DNA from: Hypericum androsaemum | Taxonomy: Eukaryota > Streptophyta > Magnoliopsida > Malpighiales > Hypericaceae | DNA length: 64,000 bases | Direction: 5' to 3' | Assembly (NCBI GenBank): GCA_963995505.1 | Contig: OZ023198.1 | Coordinates: forward strand, 2,976,001 to 3,040,000 | Shown here: in pieces, positions 14,390 through 25,283 of the stretch | Position numbering within the stretch: the stretch's first letter is position 1 | Layout: each line of letters begins with the position of its first letter | The notes under the pieces: generated by a model | Databases searched by the model: none | Told to the model about the DNA's origin: nothing | Seen by the model: the letters and a program-made list of their open reading frames with translations, nothing else | Translations under genes and position numbers: made by a program

Positions 14390-15619
14390 ATTCCTTTTGC
14401 CTACGCACCCATCCACCATTCAAAATGTGTCTGCATATTTTGGCAAGAAATTAATAGTCGATGATAATTTGCACATTACAGTTGGCAAACGAATAGAATA
14501 TAAATATATTCATTTGGTTGAAATATTCATATGAACTAGGTAATCCAAATTTGAGCCAAATAGTATTTATAAATAGTGACAAAATTCATACAATAAATAT
14601 TTAACAGTATTGTATCAAGAATTCGAATTCAATTTTTTTATTAAACTAGAATAATTCTCTGTTGTATAGAATGTGAATATGTAGGACGGGATATAGTGCT
14701 TAGCTAGGAGGCTACAATAAATACTAGCCATTGTCTTCCACGTTTGGCTTTGATTATTACTTCTCTTCACAGAATTTCAATCTTAAAATGAACCATATAT
14801 ATTAAAGAAAATAAATAGGAATTTCTTTTTGCCGAAATAAATTAATAGAATTTTTTTTATACATCAAAGTACCTTGGTTCATCCTCTTCGTTCCTATATG
14901 TTGAAATATTCGGAAGTACCGTAACAAAACAATTTTCAGTTAATCACTAATATTTAAAATTGAACATTCTCGATGTCTAAAATATTTAGAAATATCTACC
15001 TGCTTTTACTTTATTTATTTTTTACTAAACGAAGCAACTAACTAATTGAGTAATGGACTAAAATAGTTAATAATCTGACGGTCAACAGAAGATCGAATTA
15101 GCATTGTCACGATTGGATTTCAACTTTTTGTAGTGAATAAATTAGGGAAATCAGTTAGCAAAAGAAACAAATATGGATATTGAAGTAAAAACAGGTTTAA
15201 CTCTATTGAATATGAAACTCCTAAGCAAATTAAAACTCGTCATATTCATAACAGCTGAATGGTGATAAATAGATTGGCGAAATTAAATTCACAGGAATTC
15301 TTCATTATCACTAAATCCTATTGACCCACGTTAGGGGAAGGAAGTTACCAAAGGAGAATTAAAAAGAAAGCAAATATTATATTTTGGATTTGAGTCGGAT
15401 TGAACCACAAAAATAATAAACAATTCCTAACCGATTATAATTACATTAGAACTCGGTATACGAAAACATTACATTGTCATCGAGTATACAACTCGAACAA
15501 CCTTAACCCGGCTAGAAAATGAAGTAATTACACACATAAAGGTACACAAATTTAGCAAACATCAAGTCTTATCCTTCTGGAAATGCACCGATGACTAAGC
15601 TTGTACTAATTAAATATGA
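14390..15619 (-). repeat. 3'-flank segment of zinc-finger unit C
   Basis: Aligns with 8160-9429 of unit B over most of its length with small indels. It includes the 3' UTR of the unit C gene and no other gene. Confidence 0.7.
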
Positions 15620-16663
15620 TCACAATTCCTGTTCGGCTTCCGGAGCCAGCAAGTTGAGGTCCACCAAGTTCTCGACGACCCTAGTAGCTGCAGCTAATGA
15701 AGTAGCAGTAGGAGGAGTAGCAGTGGTTTTGGGATTAGGGATAGGGTTACTACCCAGGTAAAGGAAGTGCACCTTCTTGTGGCCTCCAAGTGCCTGCCCG
15801 GATTCGAACTCCTTGTCGCAAAACGAGCACTTGAACACCCTTCTCCCAATGGCAAGATCACCACTGGCACTAGCTTGAAGAAGAAGATCCTCCTCGTACT
15901 TCGGACGAACTTCCTTGTTACTAGTTCCATTAGGTTTCAGCTTCTTGTGGCTTGCCATGTGTCCTCCTAGAGCTTGGTAGGACCTGAACCCTCTGTCACA
16001 TGCTTCACACCTGAACTTGCCCTTATGAGAAGTCTTGGATGGCTTTGGATGTGGGGGAGCACTAAACTTCGGAATTCTGATAGGATCTGGTGCATCATAA
16101 TCGCTATCATCGAAGGGCTCCTCTTTTTCTTCTTCTTCTTCTTCTTCCTCCTCCTCATATTCGACTTCTTTTTCTACTCTAATTTCACCTCCCTCCATGT
16201 CTTCCTCGTCCTCCTCCTCAGCGAATTTATTATCAATATTAGCATCTACTACAACTTGATCCTCATTATAAAGCATCAAAAGAATGGTAGCTGCACCCTC
16301 CACACTAATCGAATCAGTATTCTCAGATGCAAAAGTACTTCTACTCATCCTCATAGGATCGGAGTAGTACTTATCACCCAACTTGATTATCGACTCGTTC
16401 ACCTTCTCCACGGGCTTTCGCTTCCTCTTGGACCTCCTCCCAGTAGGGTTCCTCACCGACTCCTCCTCCGTGCCTCCAATAGCACTAGGGTTAGCAAGAG
16501 AACCACTAGGGTTAGCAAGAGTAGCAACACTAGAAGGCTTCATAGCCAACTTGAGACAGGACTCTATGGAGTAGTTCAGTGATGAACAAGAAGAGGAAGA
16601 AGAAGAGTTTGGTGGCGAAATGGGTTTTTGTGAGTTTGGCTTTAGCACCCCTGGCTTTGCCAT
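15620..16663 (-). CDS. ZAT-type C2H2 zinc-finger protein with EAR motif (unit C, intact)
   Basis: Intronless 347-residue paralogue of the unit B gene and the best preserved copy of the array. It starts at a genuine ATG (16663) in the leader shared by the units. Order: serine-rich N-terminus, basic NLS (RRSKRKRKPVEK), L-box-like EGAATILLML, acidic run of about 25 residues dominated by Glu, finger 1 at about 217-241 (FRCEACDRGFRSYQALGGHMASH), finger 2 at about 277-299 (FKCSFCDKEF...QALGGHKKVH) and EAR motif DLNLL near the C-terminus. By family it is a nuclear transcriptional repressor, often stress-responsive in this group; the exact target is unknown. It differs from unit B at many scattered sites while keeping the motifs, which suggests both proteins have been under selection. 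ZAT4 or ZAT9 are the closest names I would give. Confidence 0.9.
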   Translation of the reverse strand: MAKPGVLKPNSQKPISPPNSSSSSSCSSLNYSIESCLKLAMKPSSVATLANPSGSLANPSAIGGTEEESVRNPTGRRSKRKRKPVEKVNESIIKLGDKYYSDPMRMSRSTFASENTDSISVEGAATILLMLYNEDQVVVDANIDNKFAEEEDEEDMEGGEIRVEKEVEYEEEEEEEEEEKEEPFDDSDYDAPDPIRIPKFSAPPHPKPSKTSHKGKFRCEACDRGFRSYQALGGHMASHKKLKPNGTSNKEVRPKYEEDLLLQASASGDLAIGRRVFKCSFCDKEFESGQALGGHKKVHFLYLGSNPIPNPKTTATPPTATSLAAATRVVENLVDLNLLAPEAEQEL

Positions 16664-17861
16664 TAGCGAAGCTTTTATGGAAGAAACAAATCAGGAGAGA
16701 GAGAGGAGACTAGATTGGGTTAATTCTAGTGAGAGAGTGTGTGTTTTTTCTTTTCTTGTATCTCTATTTATGCACCATATTAAGTCATTAACTGGTTGAT
16801 ATATCTTGTATTCAGACACATATTATATCGATTAATTCAGATTTTAGCACATTTTAATAAATATGTAACATTATTTTTGAACTAATTACACTAGAATAAC
16901 TTTTTCATATCTCTTATTTGGTATCAACCCAAGGAACTTGAAAAGTAGTAGGTAACCAGCCTGCCTTTTTCTCGTGGGCTTGCCATGTATGGGTGAATTT
17001 TTATCGAATTAGAGAATTTCCAGGCCAAAAATCGTGAGGCTTTAGGATTTGGGGTTGGTGAATTAATAATTAGTTATTTCCTGTAATTAAGAGTATTGAC
17101 TGTTCTTTTTTCTTTTGGGGAGTAAGAAGATTGACTGCTATGTTGACTTTTCCTCCTTATAGTAACACTTTTTTGTTTGAAATTACTTGTATATAGACGA
17201 TTACATCGAGTATGTGGTTGATCATACGATATCAAAGATTTTGTTCCCAAATTTTAACGACAGTCTCATTTCTCGAATAACATGAGACATCTGATTAATG
17301 TAGAATACAATGCTATTATAATATTTTATGTGGTCTATAAAACTATACGTAATTCATTTGGGAAATGACTCCTGATAACAAGTACCAAAATCCATACTAA
17401 TGCCAAAAAATTAGAGATATGTTTGCTTATATTAGCACAATTTGAACCATTGGTTAAGTAAGTGACAACAAAGTTTCAACTTTCGATGCTTACAGTTTCA
17501 CTCCTGAAGTATACGACTTTTTTCTATATCGATGGATAAAAGTTATGAACTTATGTCCACAATTTCACTCTTTGTTGGCAACACACTCCATTATTATTTT
17601 ACTTTATATATTTTTAGAGATTTTTATCTTTAAGGTTAAGATTTTGTCTCCCCCAATTGAAATTGTATACCTTCTTTTGTGAAAGTTTTAGGCGTAGATT
17701 ATGACATATACTAGAATATCTAGCCAGATAGATAGTTAAATGATAATTTTATACAAAAGTTCTAAGCCCAAAAATACTTCAATGTGCTTCAAAGTTTTCT
17801 CCCTGCGGAAAAGTACTTGATTTGGAGTATTGTTGGTGTGTGTTGCTATGTAGTTCATATG
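16664..17861 (-). repeat. Upstream segment of zinc-finger unit C
   Basis: Promoter-side segment homologous to 6355-7629 and to 10441-12333 without the two insertions of unit B. It ends at the ATATG target site of the Copia element. Confidence 0.7.
16765..16774 (-). promoter_or_regulatory. TATA-like box of zinc-finger unit C
   Basis: TGCATAAATA on the minus strand, about 105 bp upstream of the ATG and conserved in the three units. A GAGAGAG tract and GTGTGTGTT lie in the leader between them. Confidence 0.45.
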
Positions 17862-18303
17862 TGTTAAAATTGTAAGCATTTGATGATCAAGACAACCGAG
17901 TTTCAATCGTGTTTCAAGGAGAAAAAAGAGGCAGAAAAAGTTTAAGCATAAATGCGCCTACCGTTGCACTACGTGCATAATTATTTTGGGCTCATTTACG
18001 CAAAGGAGAAGTTGACCCGCGTAAGGGATAAAATGAATCTCTAGCTCACCACACATGAAGATATTTCCCCCGAGATTCCCACATCGGTGTCAGCCAATCA
18101 TCCGTTGGCACGAAACTCGAAGGAGATTTGTCGGCCGTTATGACGACATTATTCTCCTTTTGTCTCTTTTATAAATGGATAGGTACAGATCTTTCTCTTT
18201 ATGTATAAAATCACCATTATACATCTTTATTTGGTAAGTTGTGAATATACAATCCAATATTGTTATTTCACACTTCATCTTCCATCTTTCATCTTTTCTA
18301 ATA
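17862..18303 (+). repeat. 5' LTR of the Copia element
   Basis: 442 bp; the counterpart of the solo LTRs at 7630 and 12334. PBS abuts its right end. Confidence 0.8.
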
Positions 18304-18425
18304 TGGTATCCGAGCAATTTGATCTCGTACTCAATGTTGTGCTCACACGACCCCGATTTTATCACACGTTGGCGGAGTCAGAGTCCGTGCAATCTTTGGC
18401 CTGATTGATCTCGTTTTAGGGGGCG

Positions 18426-18548
18426 TGTTGAGAATGTCTCATTATTTCGTGCTAGAGTGGTAAGCTTGTTTGTAAGTGTGGAAAATCTATCAACCCATTG
18501 CCTTAAGATTTTGGATTGGATACGGAGATTCTATCATGGTATTAGAGC
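18426..18548 (+). mobile_element. TRIM-like short LTR plus PBS inside the Copia element
   Basis: A TGTTGAGAATG...CTATCA segment of 111 bp (18426-18536) is followed by TGGTATTAGAGC (18537-18548), a second primer-binding-site-like sequence. It resembles the segment at 2696-2799 in the PXY intron and probably represents a separate insertion between the Copia 5' LTR and its integrase remnant. Confidence 0.4.
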
Positions 18549-18648
18549 CAATTCAGAAGTACTTACCAACTTTGAAAACTTAACTGCTGAAAAATAATTT
18601 AACTCCTCTGTAAAAAGGATCACATTAGATCAAGACGAAGAATTTCTT

Positions 18649-18972
18649 ATGCATTCCTTCTTTCAACATAAAGGAATCATCCATGAAACTATCTGTGCAT
18701 ACACACCACTACAAAATGGTCATGTAGAAAGAAAACATCAACATATTTGCAAGAGCTATTGGATTCCAAGCCTTCCTTCCAATTCCCTTTTGGAGTGCAT
18801 GCGTATTCTATGTTGTACACCTAATCTATATCACTCCATCCATTTTCTTGTCCAACAGAACTTTCTTAGAAATAACCTCCACGAAAGACCTCCTGACTTC
18901 ACTCACCTGAAAGTGTTTGGCTGCTCATGTTTTGTTGCCATGATTTTCAAATTCAGCAAGTTTAATTATTAA
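18649..18972 (+). pseudogene. Copia integrase core fragment
   Basis: A 107-codon remnant carrying the conserved Copia integrase stretch around GIIHETICAYTPLQNGHVER and the following LKVFGCSCFV. The upstream zinc-binding part and protease are absent, and the frame ends at a stop inside the domain. It is a dead piece of the element at 17862. Confidence 0.8.
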
Positions 18973-19479
18973 GCTAAAAGGTGTGTTTTCTTAGGGTATA
19001 ACAATGGGATAAATGGTAATATACTATATGACTTAGACAACCATACATCCTTTTGCTTAAGAGATGTGGTTTTTTAAAAATTAAAGCATCTTCACATTCC
19101 AAACTACTTTATCATCCTTAACTAGCATATCACCTAATATTGTCATTTCACCCATACACTATTGCCTGAATTCTAACCTCCTAAACCTATTTCAGTGTAC
19201 CATCTTTCCCAACACAAATAAACCTTAGGAAATCCTCTAAAACCTGTATGCACCTACCTATTCATAAGACTACATCTATCCCACTATTGTCTCTCAGCAG
19301 GGTTGCTCATCTTTCAAAGGTAATGGTCGGGTCCATAAGCATGAACGCTTAATATCAGTATTGTATCTAATTTCCTCTATTCTCACAGATGCATTTCTTG
19401 GATCTTCCCATAAACCTTTCATTGCAGCTCTTGATAGCATAAAAAAACTAGAGACTTTTGTTGAGGCAAATAAATTGCC

Positions 19480-20279
19480 TTGCTGGAAGAGACTATGTCT
19501 GCAGAATTAAGTGCACTTGTATTCAGTGGAACTTGGGATATTGTACCTTTGCTTCATGGAAAAGAAACAATTAGATGTATGTGGATATACAAGATGAGGA
19601 GGCATTTTAGTGGCATCATTGAGAGATTCAAAGTCAGGTTAGTTGCAAAGGCTATACTCAAGTCTTTGGGATTGATTATTTGGATACATTCTCACCTGTA
19701 GTGAAGATGAACACTATGAGGACAATCCTAGCTATTACAACTAGCAAGAGTTGGTTCTTGGAGCAACTAGATGTCAAGAATGCATTACTACATGGTGACT
19801 TACACAAGGAAGTTTATATGGAGCTACCACTTAGATTATCTGCCTCTATATACAAAATTTGTAAGCTGAAAAAGTCTTTATATGGCCTCAAACAGGCTAA
19901 TCGATATTGGTTCGAAAAATTATTTTCTTTACTGTTGCTCTATTGTTTCAAACAAGCCAAATCTGATTACTCGGTGTTTACTCTGCATAAAAATGGTAGT
20001 TTCACTTGTCTCCTATTATATGTTTATGATATAATCATGACACATGATTCAATACTTCATTTACACAAGATAGAGAGTTGTCTAGATACCAAGTTAAAGA
20101 TTAAAGACCTAAGAAAGTACAAATTTTTCTTAGGAATGGAGGTGGCTAGATCTAATGTTAGAGTCAGTATATGCAACAGACAGTATGTAATCAATATCTT
20201 GATAAATGTAGGTTTTCTTGGTTGCAAAATCATGAAAACTCCAATGGTCGAGAATTTGAGATTAAGCTCTTCTACATAA
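19480..20279 (+). pseudogene. Copia reverse transcriptase, frameshifted
   Basis: Two overlapping frames (19480-19701 and 19680-20279) together cover the reverse transcriptase: KVRLVAK, then DTFSPVVKMNTMR, QLDVKNALLHGDL and LYGLKQA. A frameshift separates the first two parts. The catalytic YVDD box reads YVYD near residue 115 of the second frame, so one metal-binding aspartate is lost. The enzyme cannot be functional as it stands. Confidence 0.85.
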
Positions 20280-20850
20280 TCTCCTGTTGCTGAAGATGAA
20301 ACATCCTATATGCATCTCATTGGTAAGCTTTTTTACGTCACTAATATTCAGCCAATTATGTACTACTTGAATCATCAACTTAGCAAATTTCTGAGCCCTC
20401 CACTCATTATCCACAAGAAAGCAGTTCATAGAATACTCATATACATAAAGGGACATCTTGGCCTCACTTTGTTCTTCTTAAATCCTTTGAACTCAAGCTA
20501 TTTGGTTTTTTTTATGTTGATTGGGTTTGGTGCCCTGATACTAGGCGTTCTACCACTGGTTATTTTGTTTATTTAGGCAATTCACTTGTCTCTTAGAAAT
20601 TAAAGAAATAATACATCATCTCTAGAAGTTCTTCCGAAGCTGAGTATCGAGCATCGGCTTCATTGAGTATTGAAGAACAATGGCTCATGCATCTATTCAC
20701 AGATTTGCAAGTTGAACACTCACTCCTATCTTTCATTTTCTGCACCCACAAGTCAACAATTCACGTTGCTGAATATCCAGTATTTCATGAGAGGATAAAA
20801 TACATTGAAATAGACTGTCACCTAGTTCGAGAGAAGATACAAACATGAAA
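20280..20850 (+). pseudogene. Copia RNase H region, broken
   Basis: Short frames in succession continue the polyprotein C-terminus (HRILIYIKGHLGLTLFF, then SSRSSSEAEYRASA in another frame near 20620-20660, then HVAEYPVFHERIKYIEIDCH). Several stops and shifts separate them. This is the usual RNase H end of Copia elements. Confidence 0.75.
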
Positions 20851-21516
20851 AATTAAGCTCTCCATGTTCATGCTCTCCAACAGACTGGAGACATCATGAA
20901 GAAGCCTCTGCCACCATTTTTTTTTCTTCATCATGTCTCCAAGCTCAAATTATTTAGCATATACAGTCCAGCTTACGGGAGGATTTTAAAATTATAAGCT
21001 CAATGTATTGCCTCTGGTGATCTAGACGAACGAGTTGTAATTGTGGTTCAATGAGAAAGAAGAGGCAAAGAAAGTTTAAGTATAAATGGGCCTACCGTTG
21101 CACTATGTAAATAATTATTTTGGGCCCATTTACACAAAGGAGAAGATGACCCCTATAAGGAGAAAAATGAGTCTCTAGCCCATCACACATGGAGACATTC
21201 TCCCTGAGATTCCTGTATCGCTGTCAGCCAATCATCCGCGTAATAATTGACACAAAATCTGGAGGAGATTTGCTAGCAGTTATGATGATATTATTATATT
21301 TTTCCCTTTTTGTCTCTAGTTCACCGTACAGAGAGACATTCCCCCTGAGATTCTCACGTCGTTGTCAGCCATTCATTCGCGTAATAATTGCCACAAAAAT
21401 CGGAGGAGATTCGAATGCATTTATGACGACATTATTCACCTTTTCCCCTTTTGTCTTTTTGTACAAATGGATATGTAGGAATATTTCTCTGTGTATAAAA
21501 GCACCATGCATCTTTA

Positions 21517-23558
21517 TAGGGATGTGCATTTGGTATATACTAAACTGAAATACCAAATACCGAAATTCAAAAAGAACTCATATAGATCTCGAACTAAAAT
21601 TATTTTGGTATCGTACTAAATACTGAATTAAAATTTTTTGGTATTATACCAAAAATTCCAAAAATACCAAATTTCACAAAAAAAATAATCTAACATTAAT
21701 TAAACAAGAGACTTGTTATTGAGAAAAAAAATTTCAAGTCATGCCAAGAGAGCAAACAGATATTAGCGGAACAAATTGAATTAGCATAATCCAAACCTTA
21801 AGAAATTCAAACCAAATTAGCACAACAATCTGCAATAGGAAAAATAAAGGGAAAGTCCACATTAGTACCTTGTGGTTTGCACGTTTTTCACAGATGGGCT
21901 TGTGGTTTAAAACTCATCACAAAGGGCCCTGTGGTTTCACGGGCTCATCAATTAAAGGCTCGGATAGTTCCCGAGCCTAGTCAGCATCCTTAACATTTGC
22001 CACATCATTTTTGGTCTATGTGGTACGCCACATAAAATTAATTTTTTAATCTGAGATTGGTGACGTGGCAAGAAAAAAATCAAAACAACTCCCCATTTTA
22101 TTAAATTTGTTAAAAATACTCCTAAATATTAAAAATATCCCAATTCTTCTCTCGTCTCTACTCATCCCCTTTTCTCTCTCCTCTTCCCTTCGTCCCCATC
22201 TCCTTACCTTGTCTCTCCCCAACCTTTAACCTTCGTCCTCTACACTTACAACCCCAGCCACCAAAAAGCAAAAGATTACAAACGAGCTAAAACACATTAC
22301 TAAGAAGGAAGAAGACAACCCAATAGCCAAAACAGATTATGGATTTTTAGGGGCGGTGTTTTCGATTATGAATTTTTTTAGGGATTAGAGGCGGCGACGT
22401 CTTCGATTTTTAGGGATTTTTTTTTAACTGGGAAATTTTATTGGGGGAATGGACGGGCCGAAAGAGCATGACGATCACCGGTGGTGTGGGTTTCAGAAGT
22501 TAATTCCCAGAAGGTGGAGAGCATGACAAGCATGTCTTCGATTTTTTGGTTATGTTTTGGAGTTTTGGTTTGTTTAGAACCACAACGACGAGACAGAGAA
22601 GGAGGAGGAGGAGAGCAACTACGAGGAGGACGTCGGTGCCGGTGCGCAAAAGACAAGAAAAGGGATGGGTTGAATTTCAACCCTAATCTTTAAGAAAGCA
22701 ATCTAAGAACAATTTAAAGAAATGGGTTGAATTTCAGGAAGTGGGAGAAGGAGATGGGGATAAAGGAGATGGGATATTTTTTATATTTAGGGGTTTTTTA
22801 ATAACAAATTTAAGAAATTGGGATTATTATGAATATTTTTCTTTGCCACATCACCAATGTCATATTTAAAAAATTAATTTTATGTGGCGTGCCACATAGG
22901 TCAAAAAATGACATGGCAAGTGTCAAAGATGCTGACTAGGCTCGGGAGCTATCCGAGCCTTTAATTGATGAGCCTGTAAAACCACAGGGCCCTTTGTGAT
23001 GAGTTTTAAACCACAAACCCATCTGTGAAAAACGTGCAAACTACAAGGTACTAATGTGGACTTTTCCCAAAAATAAATAGCAGAAGAAGGAGTATATATG
23101 GGCCAATTTTCTCATAGTGAAAAAATTCTCAAATTTGAAACTCTAATTTATTTTTAAAATTTGAAACCCTAATTTACAATACATGATTTGGGAGAAGGGA
23201 GGTGGTGGCCATCGAGGGGAGGTGGCCGCCGGTCGGGACTTAAGATTTGGTTGCGATCTCGCCGAGGGGAGGGAGGGAGGAGTCGAGAGAATAATGAAGG
23301 CAGAAGCTAACGTCTTACAAGTTAGGTAAAGTTTAGTTTTTTTGTTTATATTATTGATAAATTTACACTTTAGTACTTCGGTATTTTTGGTATTTCGATA
23401 TAATACCAGTATATACCAAAATTATATTAAATACCAAAATTCACTAAAATTTCTCAAAATCGATACTAAATTAAATCTCAAAAACTGATATACCGATCCC
23501 AAAATTCCGAGTACTAAAAAAAATAACAAAAATACTGAATACCGTTTGCACACCACTT
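21517..23558. mobile_element. hAT-like TIR element nested in the Copia 3' LTR
   Basis: The left end TAGGGATGTGCATTTGGTAT and the inverted right end AAGTGGTGTGCAAACGGTAT are imperfect inverted repeats. The flanks CATCTTTA (21509-21516) and CATCCTTA (23559-23566) form an 8-bp duplication with one change, as for hAT elements. The AT-rich subterminal parts (TTTTTGGTATT motifs) also mirror each other. Without the nested foldback it is about 820 bp and non-coding. Confidence 0.7.
21850..23068. mobile_element. Long-TIR Mutator-like foldback element (copy 1)
   Basis: A 1219-bp element with a perfect 9-bp duplication AAAAATAAA (21841-21849 and 23069-23077). Its inverted arms of about 290 bp (21850-22141 and 22767-23068) start GGGAAAGTCCACATTAGTAC and contain GACGTGGC/GCCACATCA-type sequence. 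The core has a polypyrimidine stretch (about 22140-22240), a GGAGGA patch near 22600 and the palindrome GGGTTGAATTTCAACCC near 22667. No transposase is seen. Related to 26617-27356 and 60971. Confidence 0.85.
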
Positions 23559-23645
23559 CATCCTTATTTGGTAAGTTGTGAATATACAACCCAACACCAT
23601 TATTTCACACTTCATCTTCAACCTCTCATCTTTTCTAATAATATG

Positions 23646-24159
23646 AGATCTTGAAAATTTTTGTTGATATATAATTTACTTTTAGATGCCATATGATTTA
23701 TTATGAATAGAATTTATACTTTCTAAAAAATATATTTTACTTCTCCAAATATTAACCGTGGTTGCATATCTACTATTTTATCTCCGAAAAGACTTCTTTT
23801 GCTTTTAACCATTAAGGGAAAATCTTTATTAACATAGAAATCAACATAATTCATAAGCAAATCCATCAATCAAATGAATAATTAGTAAATCAGATTGCAT
23901 TTCATTTATTATATTATTGGTGGGTTCCATATTTGCTAAATATGAGTACAAAACAAATCGAAACTATGAAGGAAAAATAGTTTGAAGAAAATAAAGCTTC
24001 ATAAGATAATGTTAGAAGTTAATCTCTAACTTAATGATATAAATAATACATGGAGAATGTTTCAACATCTAGTCGTATAAACATAAACTTACTATATAAA
24101 AAAATACCAACTGTGTTTTTTAATATGTAATACAAGAAAACAGTAAACATGAGATGTTC
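23646..24159. other. AT-rich spacer, nothing recognised
   Basis: No gene, repeat end or motif supported here. Confidence 0.5.
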
Positions 24160-24737
24160 TGTAACGCCTCGTGATTCGATCGACTGGTTCCACAGACCAA
24201 CATGAGTCTTTTCCAGCTTGTTTTGTCCTCATTCGCACGTACCCTGGGAACTTCCCAAGAGGTCACCCATCCTGATCATACTCCCGGCCAAAGATGTGTG
24301 CCAGAAAAGAAGGTGCACCTTGTTGATATGGATATTACCAATCAAATTACTTAAGACGTTTCAGACAGTACATATCGTTTACGAGATATCATATTCACCC
24401 CTCCTTAAATACGCGGTCCTCGTCGCGTCAGACAGAACACAGAACAATCTCAGAAGCGTAATTGCTCTGATACTATATGTAACGCCCCGTAATTCGATCG
24501 ACTGGCTTCACAGACCAACACGAGTCTTTTACAGCGTGCTTTGTCCTCACTCGCATGTACCCTGGAAACTTTCCAGTAGGTCACCCATCCTGATTCTACT
24601 CCGAGCCAACTGTGTTTAACTTTGGAGTTCTCTCAAGATGTATGCCAGAAAAGAAAGTACACCTTATAGATATGGATAGTACCAATCAAATCACTTAAGG
24701 CGTTTCAGATAGTACATATCATTTACGGGATATCACA
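24160..24737 (-). mobile_element. Cassandra-type TRIM with 5S rRNA-like LTRs
   Basis: A complete miniature LTR retrotransposon on the minus strand. The 5' LTR is 24479-24737 and the 3' LTR 24160 to about 24392; on the minus strand both start TGTGATATC or TGATATC and end GGCGTTACA. The 5' LTR is followed by TAGTATCAGAGC (tRNA-Met PBS type) and the 3' LTR is preceded by the purine tract AAGGAGGGGTGAA. There are no protein genes; the internal region is only about 85 bp. The LTRs carry a 5S-rRNA-like part containing CAGGATGGGTGACCT with flanking GGGAAGTT, the hallmark of Cassandra. The flanks TGTTC and TATTC may be a 5-bp duplication with one change. One LTR lacks about 26 bp present in the other. 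Confidence 0.88.
24544..24640 (-). other. 5S rRNA-like segment in the Cassandra LTR
   Basis: On the minus strand it reads through AACTCCAAAGTTAAAC, GGATGGGTGACCTACTGG and GTACATGCGAGTGAGG, diverged relatives of the 3' half of plant 5S rRNA. It is a domain of the retroelement and not a functional rRNA gene. Confidence 0.75.
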
Positions 24738-25039
24738 TATTCCAAAAGTATATTTAGCATAAAAATATATATACACTTAGTAATTGGTTACATATTATTT
24801 TTTCGTATAAACGAAACACCAAAATCTTAAGATGGAAGGTTGCACGATATTCAAATCTACTTCTTCTCGTAGCTATTAGATTCCAAAAAAAGATTTAATT
24901 TTTTGTTAAGAAAAAAATGTCCTAAAAATCAATCGAAAAGAGTATGTCATTTACTCTGTTGTCAAAAAGGGTCTTCATGATCGAATGACCCACACGTACT
25001 CATCCACGTTGTGTGCCCGACCTTTTTTTCTTTTTAAAT
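24738..25039. other. Spacer between TRIM and LINE
   Basis: AT-rich, no gene or clear repeat recognised. Confidence 0.5.
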
Positions 25040-25283
25040 GACTACAAAGCACTTTTTTTGGGTAAAAGTCTATTGAACTTATATTAAGTAGGAAAATTCG
25101 TAAAAAGTAATACATCCAGCTTCAAAGGATGGGAAAAGGCCCAATCTGAGGGAAGTGAAAGTGGCCGAGCTTGGCGCATAGCCAATCCGCTACGGAGCTA
25201 TAAGATCTGGAAATCTGAGTCATAGAACAAAATGGTAATGGATCATGAGCAAACCTAATATCTATTACAAGTTGTTCGACGTC

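Larger units (their letters stand above)
17862..23640 (+). mobile_element. Degenerate Copia LTR retrotransposon with 5-bp TSD ATATG
   Basis: The 5' LTR (17862-18303, TGTTAAAATT...TTCTAATA) is followed at once by the primer-binding site TGGTATCCGAGC (18304-18315). Integrase, reverse transcriptase and RNase H remnants follow in the Copia order, then a purine-rich tract near 20972-20983 and the 3' LTR (20984-23640), which is interrupted by nested elements. Perfect ATATG duplications flank the whole (17857-17861 and 23641-23645). The gag-protease part is missing and frames are broken, so the element is not autonomous. Confidence 0.85.
20984..23640 (+). repeat. 3' LTR of the Copia element, interrupted
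   Basis: It begins TTTTAAAATTATAAGC and ends TTTTCTAATA. Inside it a ~140-bp segment is tandemly duplicated (copies near 21189-21320 and 21331-21450, each starting GAGACATTC-CCTGAGATTC), which the 5' LTR does not show. The hAT-like element at 21517-23558 splits it. Confidence 0.75.

Noticed and set aside
15694..16582. Frames in other registers and on the + strand over the unit C zinc finger, up to 202 codons
   Set aside because: Shadow frames; the poly-Phe/Leu and poly-Lys runs come from the GAA/GAG acidic repeat.
24218..24619. 133-codon frame across the Cassandra element
   Set aside because: It reads through both LTRs in the 5S-like region; Cassandra elements have no protein genes.
24544..24640. 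Functional 5S rRNA gene
   Set aside because: Only a diverged part of 5S is present, inside an LTR with PBS and PPT nearby.
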